Shown piece by piece: positions 9,320 to 17,932 of a stretch of DNA of 56,723 bases. This DNA comes from Verrucomicrobiia bacterium Tous-C4TDCM (GTDB lineage: Bacteria; Verrucomicrobiota; Verrucomicrobiia; Verrucomicrobiales; Akkermansiaceae). The notes under the pieces were generated by a model. It was not told the DNA's origin and ran no database searches. It was given only the letters and a program-made list of their open reading frames with translations. How positions within the stretch are numbered: position 1 is the first letter of the stretch; every line of letters begins with the position of its first letter. Location of the stretch: contig NEUO01000004.1 in the NCBI GenBank assembly GCA_002304315.1, positions 1-56,723 of the forward strand, in the 5' to 3' direction. The position numbers and the translations under genes are program-made.

Positions 9320-12300
9320 TCACTTGGCCGGACTCTCCAGCGGCACACCAGCGAAGGCCAGTGCGGCGATCAAATTGGTTCCGTAGAGCAACTTGTCAGG
9401 TCTTCCATCCCAACTTTTCCCGGAAACATAGCCAATTATTTTTGAGGTGGAGGGCTCTGATAGTTGCAACGTGATCAAGTTCCCTTTCACCATGGCCGCG
9501 CTGATCGGAGCGGGCTTGCCATCGAGTTCGATCCAGGCTTTGCATTCGTCCGTCCATTGCATGGGTTGGTCGAACTCAAGGGTGATTTCCTTGCCGCCGC
9601 TGCCGGTGAAGCCAGCGCGCTTGAGGTTGGGCGCGGTAAGCACGTGGGTTTTGGCCAGGCCGTAGTGGTCTTGCTCCACGACGGGAACGATCAATTGGGC
9701 GATCTGTTCGTAACCTTCCTTGTCAAAATGGCACAATCCCCGACCGCTGGAGCCGCTGAAGATGCCGAGTGTGGACATGATCCGCATGTTGGAATAGAGG
9801 AAGGGCAGCGAACGCTGGGCCTCTAGCAGCATGTCGCCGGCATCGGTGCCGCCCATATTGCAGCCGCTGGGCCAGATTTGATAGACGTAGTAGTTTTTGA
9901 TGTTCGGGAAGTCTTCCTTCCACGCAGCCGACATGTCGATCCAGTACTGCTGCCAGGATTTCCAATTGTAGTCGCCAGTGGGAGCGCCACTGCCCTGATC
10001 GTTCTCGCCCTGGTGCCACAAAACTCCGCGGATGCCATGGGTAAGTTTGGCGGCGGTAATCCGGGTCAGCAGGCTGCCATAGATCTTGTAAGGGTTGCGG
10101 TAGAACTCGCCGCTGGTGTCGAAATGGTTTTCAGGATTGCGTTGGTGCTGGAAGATCGGGGTGCCGCCGTAGGCTCCATTGATGATGCAGATCGGAATCT
10201 TGTGCTTCTCAACCAGGGTGTTGGCGAGCACCATGCCCCAGGTGCCGATCTGGTGATTTCCATAATTGGGTTTGCCCCAGATATGGGCCCTGACGGCATT
10301 GCCCCAGCCACATTGGGTGGTCCCACTGTGCTGATTGCCATAACTGCGGATCCAGGTTCCGAGCGGCAGTTCCGGATCCTCGGTGGGACCGTTGTTAGGT
10401 CCTGTAGCCTCGGCATTGGATTGCCCGTCGATGATGTAAGCATCACCGCAAATCAAATTGCTCACCGTTTTCAGCACCTTCTGGGTATTCCCGATCTTGG
10501 TGCCGAATTCGACTTTGTATTTGACCAGACCGGGTTTGAGTTTGACGGCAAAGGAATAGGATTTGTCGGTTGCTAGTTTGGCGCTTTCACCTTTGTAGGC
10601 CTTCTCATCCGCATACACTTTGAGAAAGACCGAATCGGCGGCTTCTTCAAGCGTGCCATTGAAATGGAGTGTGCCTTCATTCTTGTCATCACGCGCGTAA
10701 AACTGGTTTTCGACGGGTTGTTCGTCCTTACCCGGAACCCGCTGCACCCATGGGTCCATCTTGGGTTCCGTCACCTGGATCTTGGCAGATGCTGTCGAAT
10801 CGGCACCGCCGTTGTTGACTACCGCACCGATGGTGATTGTTCCACTTTGCTGGGAGCGCTTCAGGATGAGTTTTTCAGAAGTGATCTGCTTGATCACGGC
10901 ACCGCCTGAAACCGTCCAGGTGGTCTTCACATCGCCCGCGCCCTTGGACTTCATGGCGGCCAGATTGCTGATCGTCGGCACCACTTCGATGGTTTCCCGG
11001 CCATTCCATGCGGTGGGTGCCGAGACGGTGACCACAGGTTCCGGAATGTCCTCCTTGATTGTCACCGGGATGTCCTTGGTCTTGGTTCCGGTGGCAAACA
11101 CCGCCTTGACCTGAAGAGTCATGGCGAGATCCTTGGTCACGCGACCGGCTGGCAGCGTGTAGGAGAAACGATCGACAGCGACGAGTGTTTCCACACCGTC
11201 TTTTTTGAGAATCCAGGAGAGCTTTTGTGCGCCACCCGCTTTGACCTGGATCGTGGTGTCCTTGCCTTCCAGCAGAGTGATCGACGTCTGGCTGACGGCG
11301 AAATCCGTACCCGGCTGCACCAAGGGGCCGACCAGGGTTTGCTGGGGATTCTGGTTTTCGTATTGAAGTTTCATCCAATCCGCCGATCGGGCGACGTTCG
11401 AGACACGCACTTCGTCGATTTCGCCGACAAAGCGGTAGTTGCCGCCACGCATCCCGCCGATGTCCATGCAGACATCCTTGACCACCGACATGGCATTGTT
11501 CGATTTCCGGGTATCCTCGAGTTTTCCGTTGACGAAAATCTGACTGGTCCCCTTTTCGAACGTGGCTGCGACGTGATACCACTGACCCATCACCGGAATG
11601 GTCTGGGCAGCCGCGCCGCCGGGGCCATCTGACGCCCAACCGAGACGCGGAGGTGATCCGATGCTGATGCCGATTTCGTTGCCATCACCGGTTTTCCCGT
11701 TCAGACGGGTGGCATATCTGCCGTAGTACACGATGTAGGAGTCGGCACCCTCACTGCGAAACCAGGCTTCCGAGGTGAAGGGGTTGTCGCCGAAAGGAAA
11801 ATTCGTGATGTTCTTGCCGCAATCGATTCCCTGGCCCGCTTCGAAGCGCCTGCCGTCGCCGATGATGCCGGCACCAGCGGTCGTGCCAAGGTTCTGGGGC
11901 GTGACCGAGCCAAGGTCGTCCTTCAAGAGTTCATTCATGTGAATCACGCTAGCAAAACCGTTGTTCGCGCTGAAAACAGCGGAGCCATCGGATTCGCTTA
12001 CGGCATCGGCCTTGCCCCAATGCAACTTCAGTCCCTGACGGGCGTTGCCCTTGATGACCGGGATTTTCACCCAAATGCTTGCGATGCCTTTGGCGGCATC
12101 CCATTGCTCGATCTGATAGGGCAGTGCTTTGCCGTTGGTGGAAAAGCGAATGTCATCGCCGTTGGCCTTGGCCTTGCTGAAATCGAAGAAGTCCTTGTTC
12201 AGCCGCACCAGCAGGGGGAAGTTCTCAACGACGGCTGATTCCGGCAGGTTGGCGCCCTCTGGCGTGGTGAGGATAAAAAGCGGTCCTGCACTTTGCCAGC

Positions 12301-12376
12301 CGGGATACTGAGCGAGAGCAGGAAGGGTGGATAGAGCGAGCCAGATACTGGCTAGGGGGAAAAGTTTCTGGTGCAT
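9320..12376 (-). CDS. Large exported SASA esterase with DUF2341 and LamG-like domains
   Basis: A 1018-aa protein starting at the ATG at 12376 with a signal peptide ending TLPALA. Domain order: a DUF2341-like region (VVENFPLLVRLNKDFFDF, then DDIRFSTNGKALPYQI) at about residues 30-135; a concanavalin A/LamG-like lectin (NPFTSEAWFRSEG, GEIDEVRVSNVARSADW) at about 150-345; two or three Ig-like beta segments; then a C-terminal SASA catalytic domain with IIDGQSNAEATGP (nucleophile Ser) and GVLWHQGENDQG. It is therefore a multimodular polysaccharide-binding acetylesterase. It heads the cluster continuing with 9235-8135, 8097-6301 and 6263-4920. An inverted repeat at 12414-12474 lies in its upstream region. 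Confidence 0.88.
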   Translation of the reverse strand: MHQKLFPLASIWLALSTLPALAQYPGWQSAGPLFILTTPEGANLPESAVVENFPLLVRLNKDFFDFSKAKANGDDIRFSTNGKALPYQIEQWDAAKGIASIWVKIPVIKGNARQGLKLHWGKADAVSESDGSAVFSANNGFASVIHMNELLKDDLGSVTPQNLGTTAGAGIIGDGRRFEAGQGIDCGKNITNFPFGDNPFTSEAWFRSEGADSYIVYYGRYATRLNGKTGDGNEIGISIGSPPRLGWASDGPGGAAAQTIPVMGQWYHVAATFEKGTSQIFVNGKLEDTRKSNNAMSVVKDVCMDIGGMRGGNYRFVGEIDEVRVSNVARSADWMKLQYENQNPQQTLVGPLVQPGTDFAVSQTSITLLEGKDTTIQVKAGGAQKLSWILKKDGVETLVAVDRFSYTLPAGRVTKDLAMTLQVKAVFATGTKTKDIPVTIKEDIPEPVVTVSAPTAWNGRETIEVVPTISNLAAMKSKGAGDVKTTWTVSGGAVIKQITSEKLILKRSQQSGTITIGAVVNNGGADSTASAKIQVTEPKMDPWVQRVPGKDEQPVENQFYARDDKNEGTLHFNGTLEEAADSVFLKVYADEKAYKGESAKLATDKSYSFAVKLKPGLVKYKVEFGTKIGNTQKVLKTVSNLICGDAYIIDGQSNAEATGPNNGPTEDPELPLGTWIRSYGNQHSGTTQCGWGNAVRAHIWGKPNYGNHQIGTWGMVLANTLVEKHKIPICIINGAYGGTPIFQHQRNPENHFDTSGEFYRNPYKIYGSLLTRITAAKLTHGIRGVLWHQGENDQGSGAPTGDYNWKSWQQYWIDMSAAWKEDFPNIKNYYVYQIWPSGCNMGGTDAGDMLLEAQRSLPFLYSNMRIMSTLGIFSGSSGRGLCHFDKEGYEQIAQLIVPVVEQDHYGLAKTHVLTAPNLKRAGFTGSGGKEITLEFDQPMQWTDECKAWIELDGKPAPISAAMVKGNLITLQLSEPSTSKIIGYVSGKSWDGRPDKLLYGTNLIAALAFAGVPLESPAK

Positions 12377-12413
12377 TGGATGATTGGAAGAGAGACATAA
12401 GAATTCGAGACTC

Positions 12414-12474
12414 AAGACGCAAGAAAGGAGAAAGATTTCGCTTCATGACTTTCTCGTCTTTTCGTCGGTCTTGT
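12414..12474. repeat. Intergenic inverted repeat with purine-rich arms
   Basis: The left arm (12414-12435, caagacgcaagaaaggagaa...) is imperfectly complementary to the right arm (12450-12474, ending cgtcggtcttg), with a loop of 14 nt. The arms are built from short GA-rich words. It lies between the beheaded beta-strand gene and the large SASA gene. Similar architecture recurs at 26598, 32568 and 47980. Confidence 0.6.
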
Positions 12475-12479
12475 TGGGC

Positions 12480-14102
12480 TTACGGCTTAGCGGCATTGAT
12501 TCGGGCGAAGAGTTTGGCGCCTGGCGCGGCGTTGATACGCGGGATTTTGACGGTGATGTCATCGGGGGCGGCGGCGTTGCTTGCGACGGTGACGGTCACG
12601 CCGTTGTCAAGGGTGTCGGTGCCGTCCGTGGTCCGAGTGATTGGCACGCTGGTCCAGATGCCGGCGAGATCGATGTCCCACTCCGCGGTCAGGGTGGTTT
12701 CGGCGATGGAGGCATCGGCGCGCTTGAAGGTCAGTTGGAGGTCGGTGGCATCGAGGGATTCGAGCGGGTCGATGGCGGCGGGGTTGTTTTCCGTCTGGGT
12801 GCCGCCAAGGATCCACTGCAGTCCGTTGGGGATGCCGTTGTTGTCGGAATCGAAGTCAAAGGCCGGGTTGGCGAGGCCGGTGGCCCAGGTGTCGTAGGCC
12901 GAAGCACCGCCGCTGGCCACCGTGACGCTGACGGTGGTATCGCTGGTGTTGAAGGTGAGATCGTAATCATTGCCGCCGACGGTGACGGTCTGGGTGGTGC
13001 CGCCGGTGAGCTGCCAGGTGCCGCCGCTCAAGCCGGAATCGGCGGTGATGAGATCGTAGGTGCCTGGAGTCAGTGAAGCCGCGCCGGTGGTATCGAGGGT
13101 GACGGTGACTGTGCCGCTGACGGCTGCGGTTTTGGTGACGGCCAACCGGTCGGTGCCTGCGGTGCCCAGGCTGAACTTGAGGGTCGCGCCGGTGGTGACG
13201 GTTAGGGCCGCGCCCGCGAACGTGCTTTCCTGCACGAGGTTGAAGGTGCTGACAAAGTCGTCGGTCATGTCAAAAGTCCTGGCACCGAGGTTCAAGGACG
13301 CTCCCGCTGTGGCGGTGGCGGTGTTGTCCGCGCTGACGCTGGTGGTGCTGCCCGGCTTGACGGCCAGGGTGCCGGTGCCGGAGACCGCAATGGCGGTGTT
13401 GGCCAAGGACCCCGCCTTGAGATTCAAGATGCCGGCGCTAACAGTGGTGGCGCCGTTGTAGGTACTGGTGCCGGTGAGCGCCAGCGTGCCGACGCCGGAT
13501 TTGGTCAAGCCGCTGATGCCAGATCCAGTTAGATTTCCGCTCATCGTGGCGACGTTCGCACCGACTTGGACTTTCCGGACGGCGGCGTTGAGATTGACCG
13601 GATTTTTGAAATCCAAGGTATTGTTTGCGGTCGTGTGGTTCAGGATCAGGGCGAAGGCACCAGGATTGAAGGGAGCGGTGCCCCAGGTGAGAGCGGTTGG
13701 GCTGGCGAGCGTACCAAAGCAGACGTTGATCGGACCGCCAAAGGCACTGAAGCCCAGGTCGTTCTTCAAGTTGGAGCCGATGTGCATCTGGCCCGCACCT
13801 GCCCCGCCGACACGCACCAGATCCGCGCCGGTTTCGAACACGCCGGCGGTTTCAATGGCAAGGTTGCTGGAGGTGGGCAGGCCGACTCCGTCGTCGGCGC
13901 GGATCATACTCAGTGTATTGCCGAAATTTTTGTAAGCAGTCGATCCACTGTAGCTGTTGGTGCCGGAGAGGATTACGAAGGCGCCCTTGATGACCTCCAA
14001 GCCATTTACGATGCTGACGATATTGCCGCCGATGGTCAAGGGTTTGGCGGTGTTGAGGACGCTATTGCCCCGAAAACTCACGGGGTCAGTCCCGAATGAC
14101 AC
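12480..14102 (-). pseudogene. Autotransporter-associated beta-strand repeat protein, 5' part missing
   Basis: A 540-codon frame whose first residues abut the end of the transposase gene at 14102, with only a GTG there as a nominal start. The content is a run of beta-helix style repeats (GGLTKSGVGTLALTGTSTYNG, ATTVSAGILNLKAGSLANT) of the autotransporter-associated beta-strand type. The C-terminal module (AFDFDSDNNGIPNGLQWILG and a WSVPIT-like beta domain) is usual for verrucomicrobial surface proteins. No signal peptide remains. The 5' half is not found beyond the transposase: the sequence there is an RHS tail. So the insertion was accompanied by deletion or rearrangement. Normally such proteins are large and exported. 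Confidence 0.75.
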
Positions 14103-15391
14103 TAACTTAAGCCGGATTTGGGACGGTTCCTGTGGCCCCGGATGAGCATCTCGTAGCGGGGCTTGGTCAGGAGGTGATAGTTCTTCGGCCTTCGTTTCCT
14201 TGCCCTCGGTTCCTCGCGGTCCGGGCGCAGGGGAACGAGGTCCTTTGCGATGAGTTCGAGCATCGCGTCGAGCATGGCCTTCTGCCTTCGCGGCTGGCCC
14301 CGCAGCGCTTCGAGGCTGCCGCTCCAGTGCCGCAGCGCGTCGGCGGTTCCCTTGAAGCTGATCCGTGTGAGGTCCACCTGATGGTCGTTGGCCGCCTGTT
14401 GCATGATGGCTCGCACGAGGTTGTAAGCGATCGAGTGCATCATGACCTCCTTGTCCACCATGTCGGGCGTCTGGCAGCGCAGCACGTCCATGCCGAGGGT
14501 GATCTTGATCTCCCGGAAATGAAGCTCCACGCTCCAGCGTCGGAAGTAGAGTTCACCGAGCGCCTCAACCGGATAGGCGACGGGATCAAGCAGCGTGGTG
14601 ACCAGCACGATGGTCTGGGTGCGATACCCGCGGGCGGACACGACGAGCTTCACGTGGCGCAGGGTCAGGATAGACGGGAGCGCGTCGTATTCTTCCTGGG
14701 TGCAGCTTTTCGGCCGGAGGGCCGGCTTCTTCCAGGTGAGGAGCCGGTCGCCGGGTCCGAGCCGGGTGCCCTTGCGGAAGTCCACCTTGCGCGTGCCGTT
14801 GAGCCGCATGACCGCGTCCACGCCGGCGGACGACAGCCGCCAGAAGGTGTGGAACGAGCAGAACCCGCGGTCGGCAAGCGCGATGTCGCCCTTTTCCAGG
14901 AGTGCCATGAGGTGGCCGAACAGCATGCTTTCGTGGACGTGGAGGCTGCTTTTTGCAAAGCCCAGCAAAGCCCCGCTGGCCAGCGAGAAGAGGCCGACGA
15001 GGCGCATCAGCGGGAACCCGCAGCCGGGCTTCTGGCTGGAGGACTGGGGATAGGCCTTTTGATTCGCCTCGGTGTCGGGCATCGAGACCGTGGTGCCGTC
15101 GACCAGGCGGCCGCGGCGGCCGCGCCAGAGCTGCGAGGAGGGAACCCGGCTTTCGAGGCGGTCGGCCAGATGGCTGGCGACGGGCTCGATCGCTTCCGGG
15201 TCGAGGCGTTGCCGGGCCTTGGTGTAGGCGCTGGTGGAAGCCGATGCGGCCGATGACTTCGGGTCGCGCAGCAGCCACCAGGCTTGCACCTTGCGGACGA
15301 TGTCGCGGCAGGAGGTCTGAGGGGCAAGGGTCTGGGCAAGGAAGGCCCAGAAGGTCACATGCAGGGTGTAGCGTAAGCGCCCCCCATTCAT
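14085..15391 (-). mobile_element. Remnant of an IS4-type insertion sequence
   Basis: Element inferred from the transposase gene. The transposase-3' side probably ends near 14085-14101 (cattcgggactgacccc on the minus strand), where the interrupted beta-strand gene begins. On the other side no matching terminal inverted repeat was recognised, consistent with truncation. The exact ends and any target-site duplication cannot be fixed by eye. Confidence 0.5.
14102..15391 (-). CDS. IS4-family transposase, probably lacking its N-terminus
   Basis: A 429-aa DDE transposase. Catalytic region candidates: first Asp in LVDGTTVSMPDT, second Asp in DIALADRGFCSF, Glu in YFRRWSVELHFREIKI (the IS4 YREK-like signature). 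It starts MNGGRLRYTLHVTFWAFLAQ; family members usually have about 40-60 further residues before the VTFWAFL motif, so the 5' end is probably cut. The ATG at 15391 lies only 7 bp after the stop of the RHS-linked lipoprotein, supporting a junction there. Its stop at 14102 touches the beheaded beta-strand gene. Likely a defective copy. Confidence 0.85.
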   Translation of the reverse strand: MNGGRLRYTLHVTFWAFLAQTLAPQTSCRDIVRKVQAWWLLRDPKSSAASASTSAYTKARQRLDPEAIEPVASHLADRLESRVPSSQLWRGRRGRLVDGTTVSMPDTEANQKAYPQSSSQKPGCGFPLMRLVGLFSLASGALLGFAKSSLHVHESMLFGHLMALLEKGDIALADRGFCSFHTFWRLSSAGVDAVMRLNGTRKVDFRKGTRLGPGDRLLTWKKPALRPKSCTQEEYDALPSILTLRHVKLVVSARGYRTQTIVLVTTLLDPVAYPVEALGELYFRRWSVELHFREIKITLGMDVLRCQTPDMVDKEVMMHSIAYNLVRAIMQQAANDHQVDLTRISFKGTADALRHWSGSLEALRGQPRRQKAMLDAMLELIAKDLVPLRPDREEPRARKRRPKNYHLLTKPRYEMLIRGHRNRPKSGLS

Positions 15392-15398
15392 CCACAGG

Positions 15399-15605
15399 CT
15401 ATTCGATGAAATCTGTGCCCAATCTATCAGCTTGGTTTGTTTTTCTTAAATATTCGTTCAATTCCTCTCCCGCTTTCGCATCTGATCCATTCTCATTATT
15501 GCCAAAAATCTTTCGATGCGAAGGCAACTCAGGGCTGGACTTACTCTCCGTTTCACTCGGAGAGCACGACGACACAACCACAACAACCAAGGCACATCGT
15601 TTCAT
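15399..15605 (-). CDS. Small lipoprotein coupled to the RHS tail
   Basis: A 68-aa product from the ATG at 15605, which overlaps the RHS stop codon in an ATGA arrangement (translation coupling). The N-terminus [18 protein letters not shown] has a short hydrophobic stretch and a lipobox-like VSSC, suggesting a lipid-anchored protein. The rest is polar ([20 protein letters not shown]). The pairing with an RHS C-terminus suggests an accessory or immunity-type partner, but this is inference. The true 3' end could have been changed by the adjacent transposase junction. Confidence 0.55.
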   Translation of the reverse strand: MKRCALVVVVVSSCSPSETESKSSPELPSHRKIFGNNENGSDAKAGEELNEYLRKTNQADRLGTDFIE

Positions 15606-15745
15606 TTCAAGCCCCACCTATTTACCCCATCATTCCCGACGAACCCATAGAGGTTGATTCCCCCTCTTTCCTCAATGGGATCCCTGCTTGGCCACCGCCC
15701 CGTCACCGGATCATAGTACCGGTAACCGTAATAACGAACCTGCAT
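15602..15745 (-). pseudogene. RHS repeat-associated core, C-terminal fragment
   Basis: The last 47 residues of an RHS/YD-repeat protein. The core motif [18 protein letters not shown], then [20 protein letters not shown], is unmistakable, followed by a very short tail ending RWGLK. Upstream the same frame runs into sequence that looks like the C-terminal tail of the neighbouring tyrosine recombinase, so the large N-terminal shell of the RHS protein is missing. The short tail means there is no separate toxin domain. Confidence 0.8.
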
Positions 15746-15854
15746 GTTCTCTGAACCATTCAAGTCATTCGTTTCCAATGATTTGCAAAATCCAGGTGTT
15801 TTCGGTGAAACCGGTCCGTTTGGCAGGATTGGGGCGTTGCCCGCCGGTGGTTCG

Positions 15855-17037
15855 TCATCCGGGTGACCGGGATCGGCGCGATTTGTGGCCGTCTTTGGGG
15901 ACGACTCCTTGGCGATGGGAGCTGTTGCGACGATGACCATTTCCGTGGCGTCGCAGATTGTCAGAGCGGCGGCGGGAGGGGAAGGTCAGAGCGGCGGCGG
16001 GAGGGGAAGGCGGAAGTTCCTCGGGCATCCCACCGTGCGGGTGGCAGCGGGCATGGACTTCCTGAAGAGCCTTGATGCTGACGTGGGTGTAGATCTGAGT
16101 GGTGTCGAGTCGGGCGTGGCCCAGCATCTCCTGGACGTGGCGGATGTCCGCGCCGTTCTCATGCATGTGGGTGGCGCAGGAATGGCGAAACAAATGCGAC
16201 GCACCGGGCTTGGTGATCCCGACGCGCTTCATCTGCTTGGCGACCCAGGTGCCGAGGTAGGCCGGGGTGAAGGCGGTACCGTAGCCGGAGAGGAAGAGTC
16301 CGGTCTCGGTTGGCAGGTAGGCGATCAGCGGCCTGGCCTCGGAGAGGTAGCGTTCGAGCCAGACAACGGCGTGGCCGCCGACCGGGAGCAAGCGGGATTT
16401 GCCGTTCTTCCCGCGCCGGACCAGGAGGGTCCGGGCGTGGGGATCGTAATCGCCGATCTCCAGCCGGGTCATTTCGGTGCGGCGGACGCCGGTGGAGTAA
16501 AACAATTCGAGGGTGGTGCGGTCGCGCAGGCCGAAGGGGCTGTTAACATCGGGAAAGCGCGAGCAGGCGGTCGATCTCTTCCGGGCTGAGCGACTTCGGC
16601 AGGGCGCGGGCCTGCTTGCGGGGCAGGTCGAGGTCGGAGGCGGGATTGGCGGGCAGGATGCCGTCGCGGCAGAGCCAGGCGAAGAAGCGGCGGATGCAGC
16701 CGAGGCGGGCGAGCTGGGTATTGATCGCCAGCGCCTTTCCGCCGCGCGGGGACCGGTAGTGGAAGAGGTAGAGCTGGTATGCCTCCAGCCGGCCGCGGGT
16801 GAACGTGGCGGGATCGTGGTAGCCGTGACTGTCGCACCAGTCGAGGAACTGACGCAAAGCCCAGCGGTGCATCTCGGCGGTGGCGACCGAATAGCCTCGG
16901 GTCTCCAGCCTCAGGAGGAAGCGCGGGACGAGTTCTTGCAGCGTGCCGGAATCGGCGGCGGGTGCCTGCAATTTGCGACGGTGGTCGCACGCCACAGGGG
17001 CATGGGCGCTGAATCTCAAGGTGAAGCGTGGTGGCAT
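15855..17037 (-). pseudogene. Tyrosine recombinase (XerD-like integrase), frameshifted
   Basis: The N-terminal frame (17037-16543) contains the SAM-like core-binding domain and ends PKSLSPEEIDRLLAL. One base out of frame the catalytic domain continues DVNSPFGLRDRTTLELFYST. Catalytic residues are all present: Arg in STGVRRTEM, Lys in RGKNGKSRLLP, HLFRHSCATHMHENG (HxxR), the second His in MLGHARLDTTQ and Tyr in QIYTHVSI. The shift lies at 16551-16556 (gggaaa), where deleting one base restores the reading frame. A second lesion is the 25-bp duplication near the 3' end. The C-terminal boundary is uncertain. Probably inactive, unless the single-base shift is an error. Confidence 0.85.
15961..16010. 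repeat. 25-bp perfect tandem duplication
   Basis: The 25-bp unit beginning tcagagcggcggcggg is repeated exactly at 15961-15985 and 15986-16010. Because 25 is not a multiple of three it shifts the frame of the recombinase tail. With one copy removed, the recombinase frame continues through to the RHS fragment. Confidence 0.92.
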
Positions 17038-17063
17038 GATGGATGCGAAGACATGCCATCATC

Positions 17064-17921
17064 ATGAGTGCCACCACCCGCCGCCGATTCATCGGTTCCG
17101 CCGCCATCCTCTCCGGTGCGGGCATGGTCCGTTCCGCTGCGGGGGTCCCCCTCGCGCAGCCCGACGAGCGAACGGACGGCCTGAAGACGGACGACGCGCA
17201 GGGCAAGAAGGCCGGATGGGCGATCGTTGGACTCGGCCAGCTCGCGCTTGAGGAGATCCTGCCCGCCTTTGCCGGCTGCAAGCGCTCAAAGCCCGTGGCC
17301 TTGGTCAGCGGCCACAGGGACAAGGCGCTGGAGGTCGCCCGGGAGTATGACATCGCCGAAAACGCCATCTATGATTACCAGGATTTTGATCGAATCGCCG
17401 AGGATCCGCGCGTCGAGGTGGTGTATATCTATTCGATCAATGCCGCGCGCTACGTGCTGAACGAGGAACCCGCCGAAGTCACCGCCTATGCCTGCAAGCC
17501 GGAGGACGACCCGCGATTTCGCGAGGTCCCGGAGAGCGTGACCTTCGTGATGCGCTATCCGTCCGGCGCGGTGGCGAGTTGCCTCTGCTCGTTCGGCGTG
17601 TCCGAAAGCCGCCAGTACCGTGTCCATTGCGAAAAGGGCTTCATCGATATGGACCCGGCGTTCAGTTACCGCGGGCTGCGATTGCGGACGAACCGCAAGG
17701 ACGGGGAGGTGGCCGAGTCCGCCGACCTCGTGATCAAGCCGGTCAATCAATTCACCAAGGAGATGGACGGATTTTCCGCCGCGGTGCTGGACGACTCCGA
17801 GGTCATCACCCCGGCCTCGATGGGCATTGCCGACATGAGGATCCTCGCGGCCATCAGCGAGTCGATCCAAAGCGGAACGGCGGTAGGCGTCCTATCGTGG
17901 CCGGAGGCAGGTAAGGATTGA
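17064..17921 (+). CDS. Gfo/Idh/MocA-type oxidoreductase with Tat signal and internal deletion
   Basis: A 285-aa product from the ATG at 17064. It begins with a Tat-like signal (TTRRRFIGSAAIL). The Rossmann motif WAIVGLGQLALEEILPAF identifies the Gfo/Idh/MocA family of NAD(P)-dependent sugar oxidoreductases. At EVVYIYSINAARYVLNEEPA the sequence jumps from the end of the third Rossmann strand straight to the middle of the C-terminal domain. The usual segment with the EKP catalytic motif (about 90 residues) is absent without loss of frame. Family members are normally about 370-380 aa. The product most likely lacks activity. It starts 26 bp from the divergent recombinase remnant. Confidence 0.82.
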   Translation: MSATTRRRFIGSAAILSGAGMVRSAAGVPLAQPDERTDGLKTDDAQGKKAGWAIVGLGQLALEEILPAFAGCKRSKPVALVSGHRDKALEVAREYDIAENAIYDYQDFDRIAEDPRVEVVYIYSINAARYVLNEEPAEVTAYACKPEDDPRFREVPESVTFVMRYPSGAVASCLCSFGVSESRQYRVHCEKGFIDMDPAFSYRGLRLRTNRKDGEVAESADLVIKPVNQFTKEMDGFSAAVLDDSEVITPASMGIADMRILAAISESIQSGTAVGVLSWPEAGKD

Positions 17922-17932
17922 GACGGGGCAAC

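Noticed and set aside
14132-15256. 374-codon plus-strand frame
   Set aside because: Antisense of the IS4 transposase, whose DDE motifs are clear.
15961-16010. CRISPR-like direct repeat
   Set aside because: Only two adjacent copies without a spacer; it is a tandem duplication.
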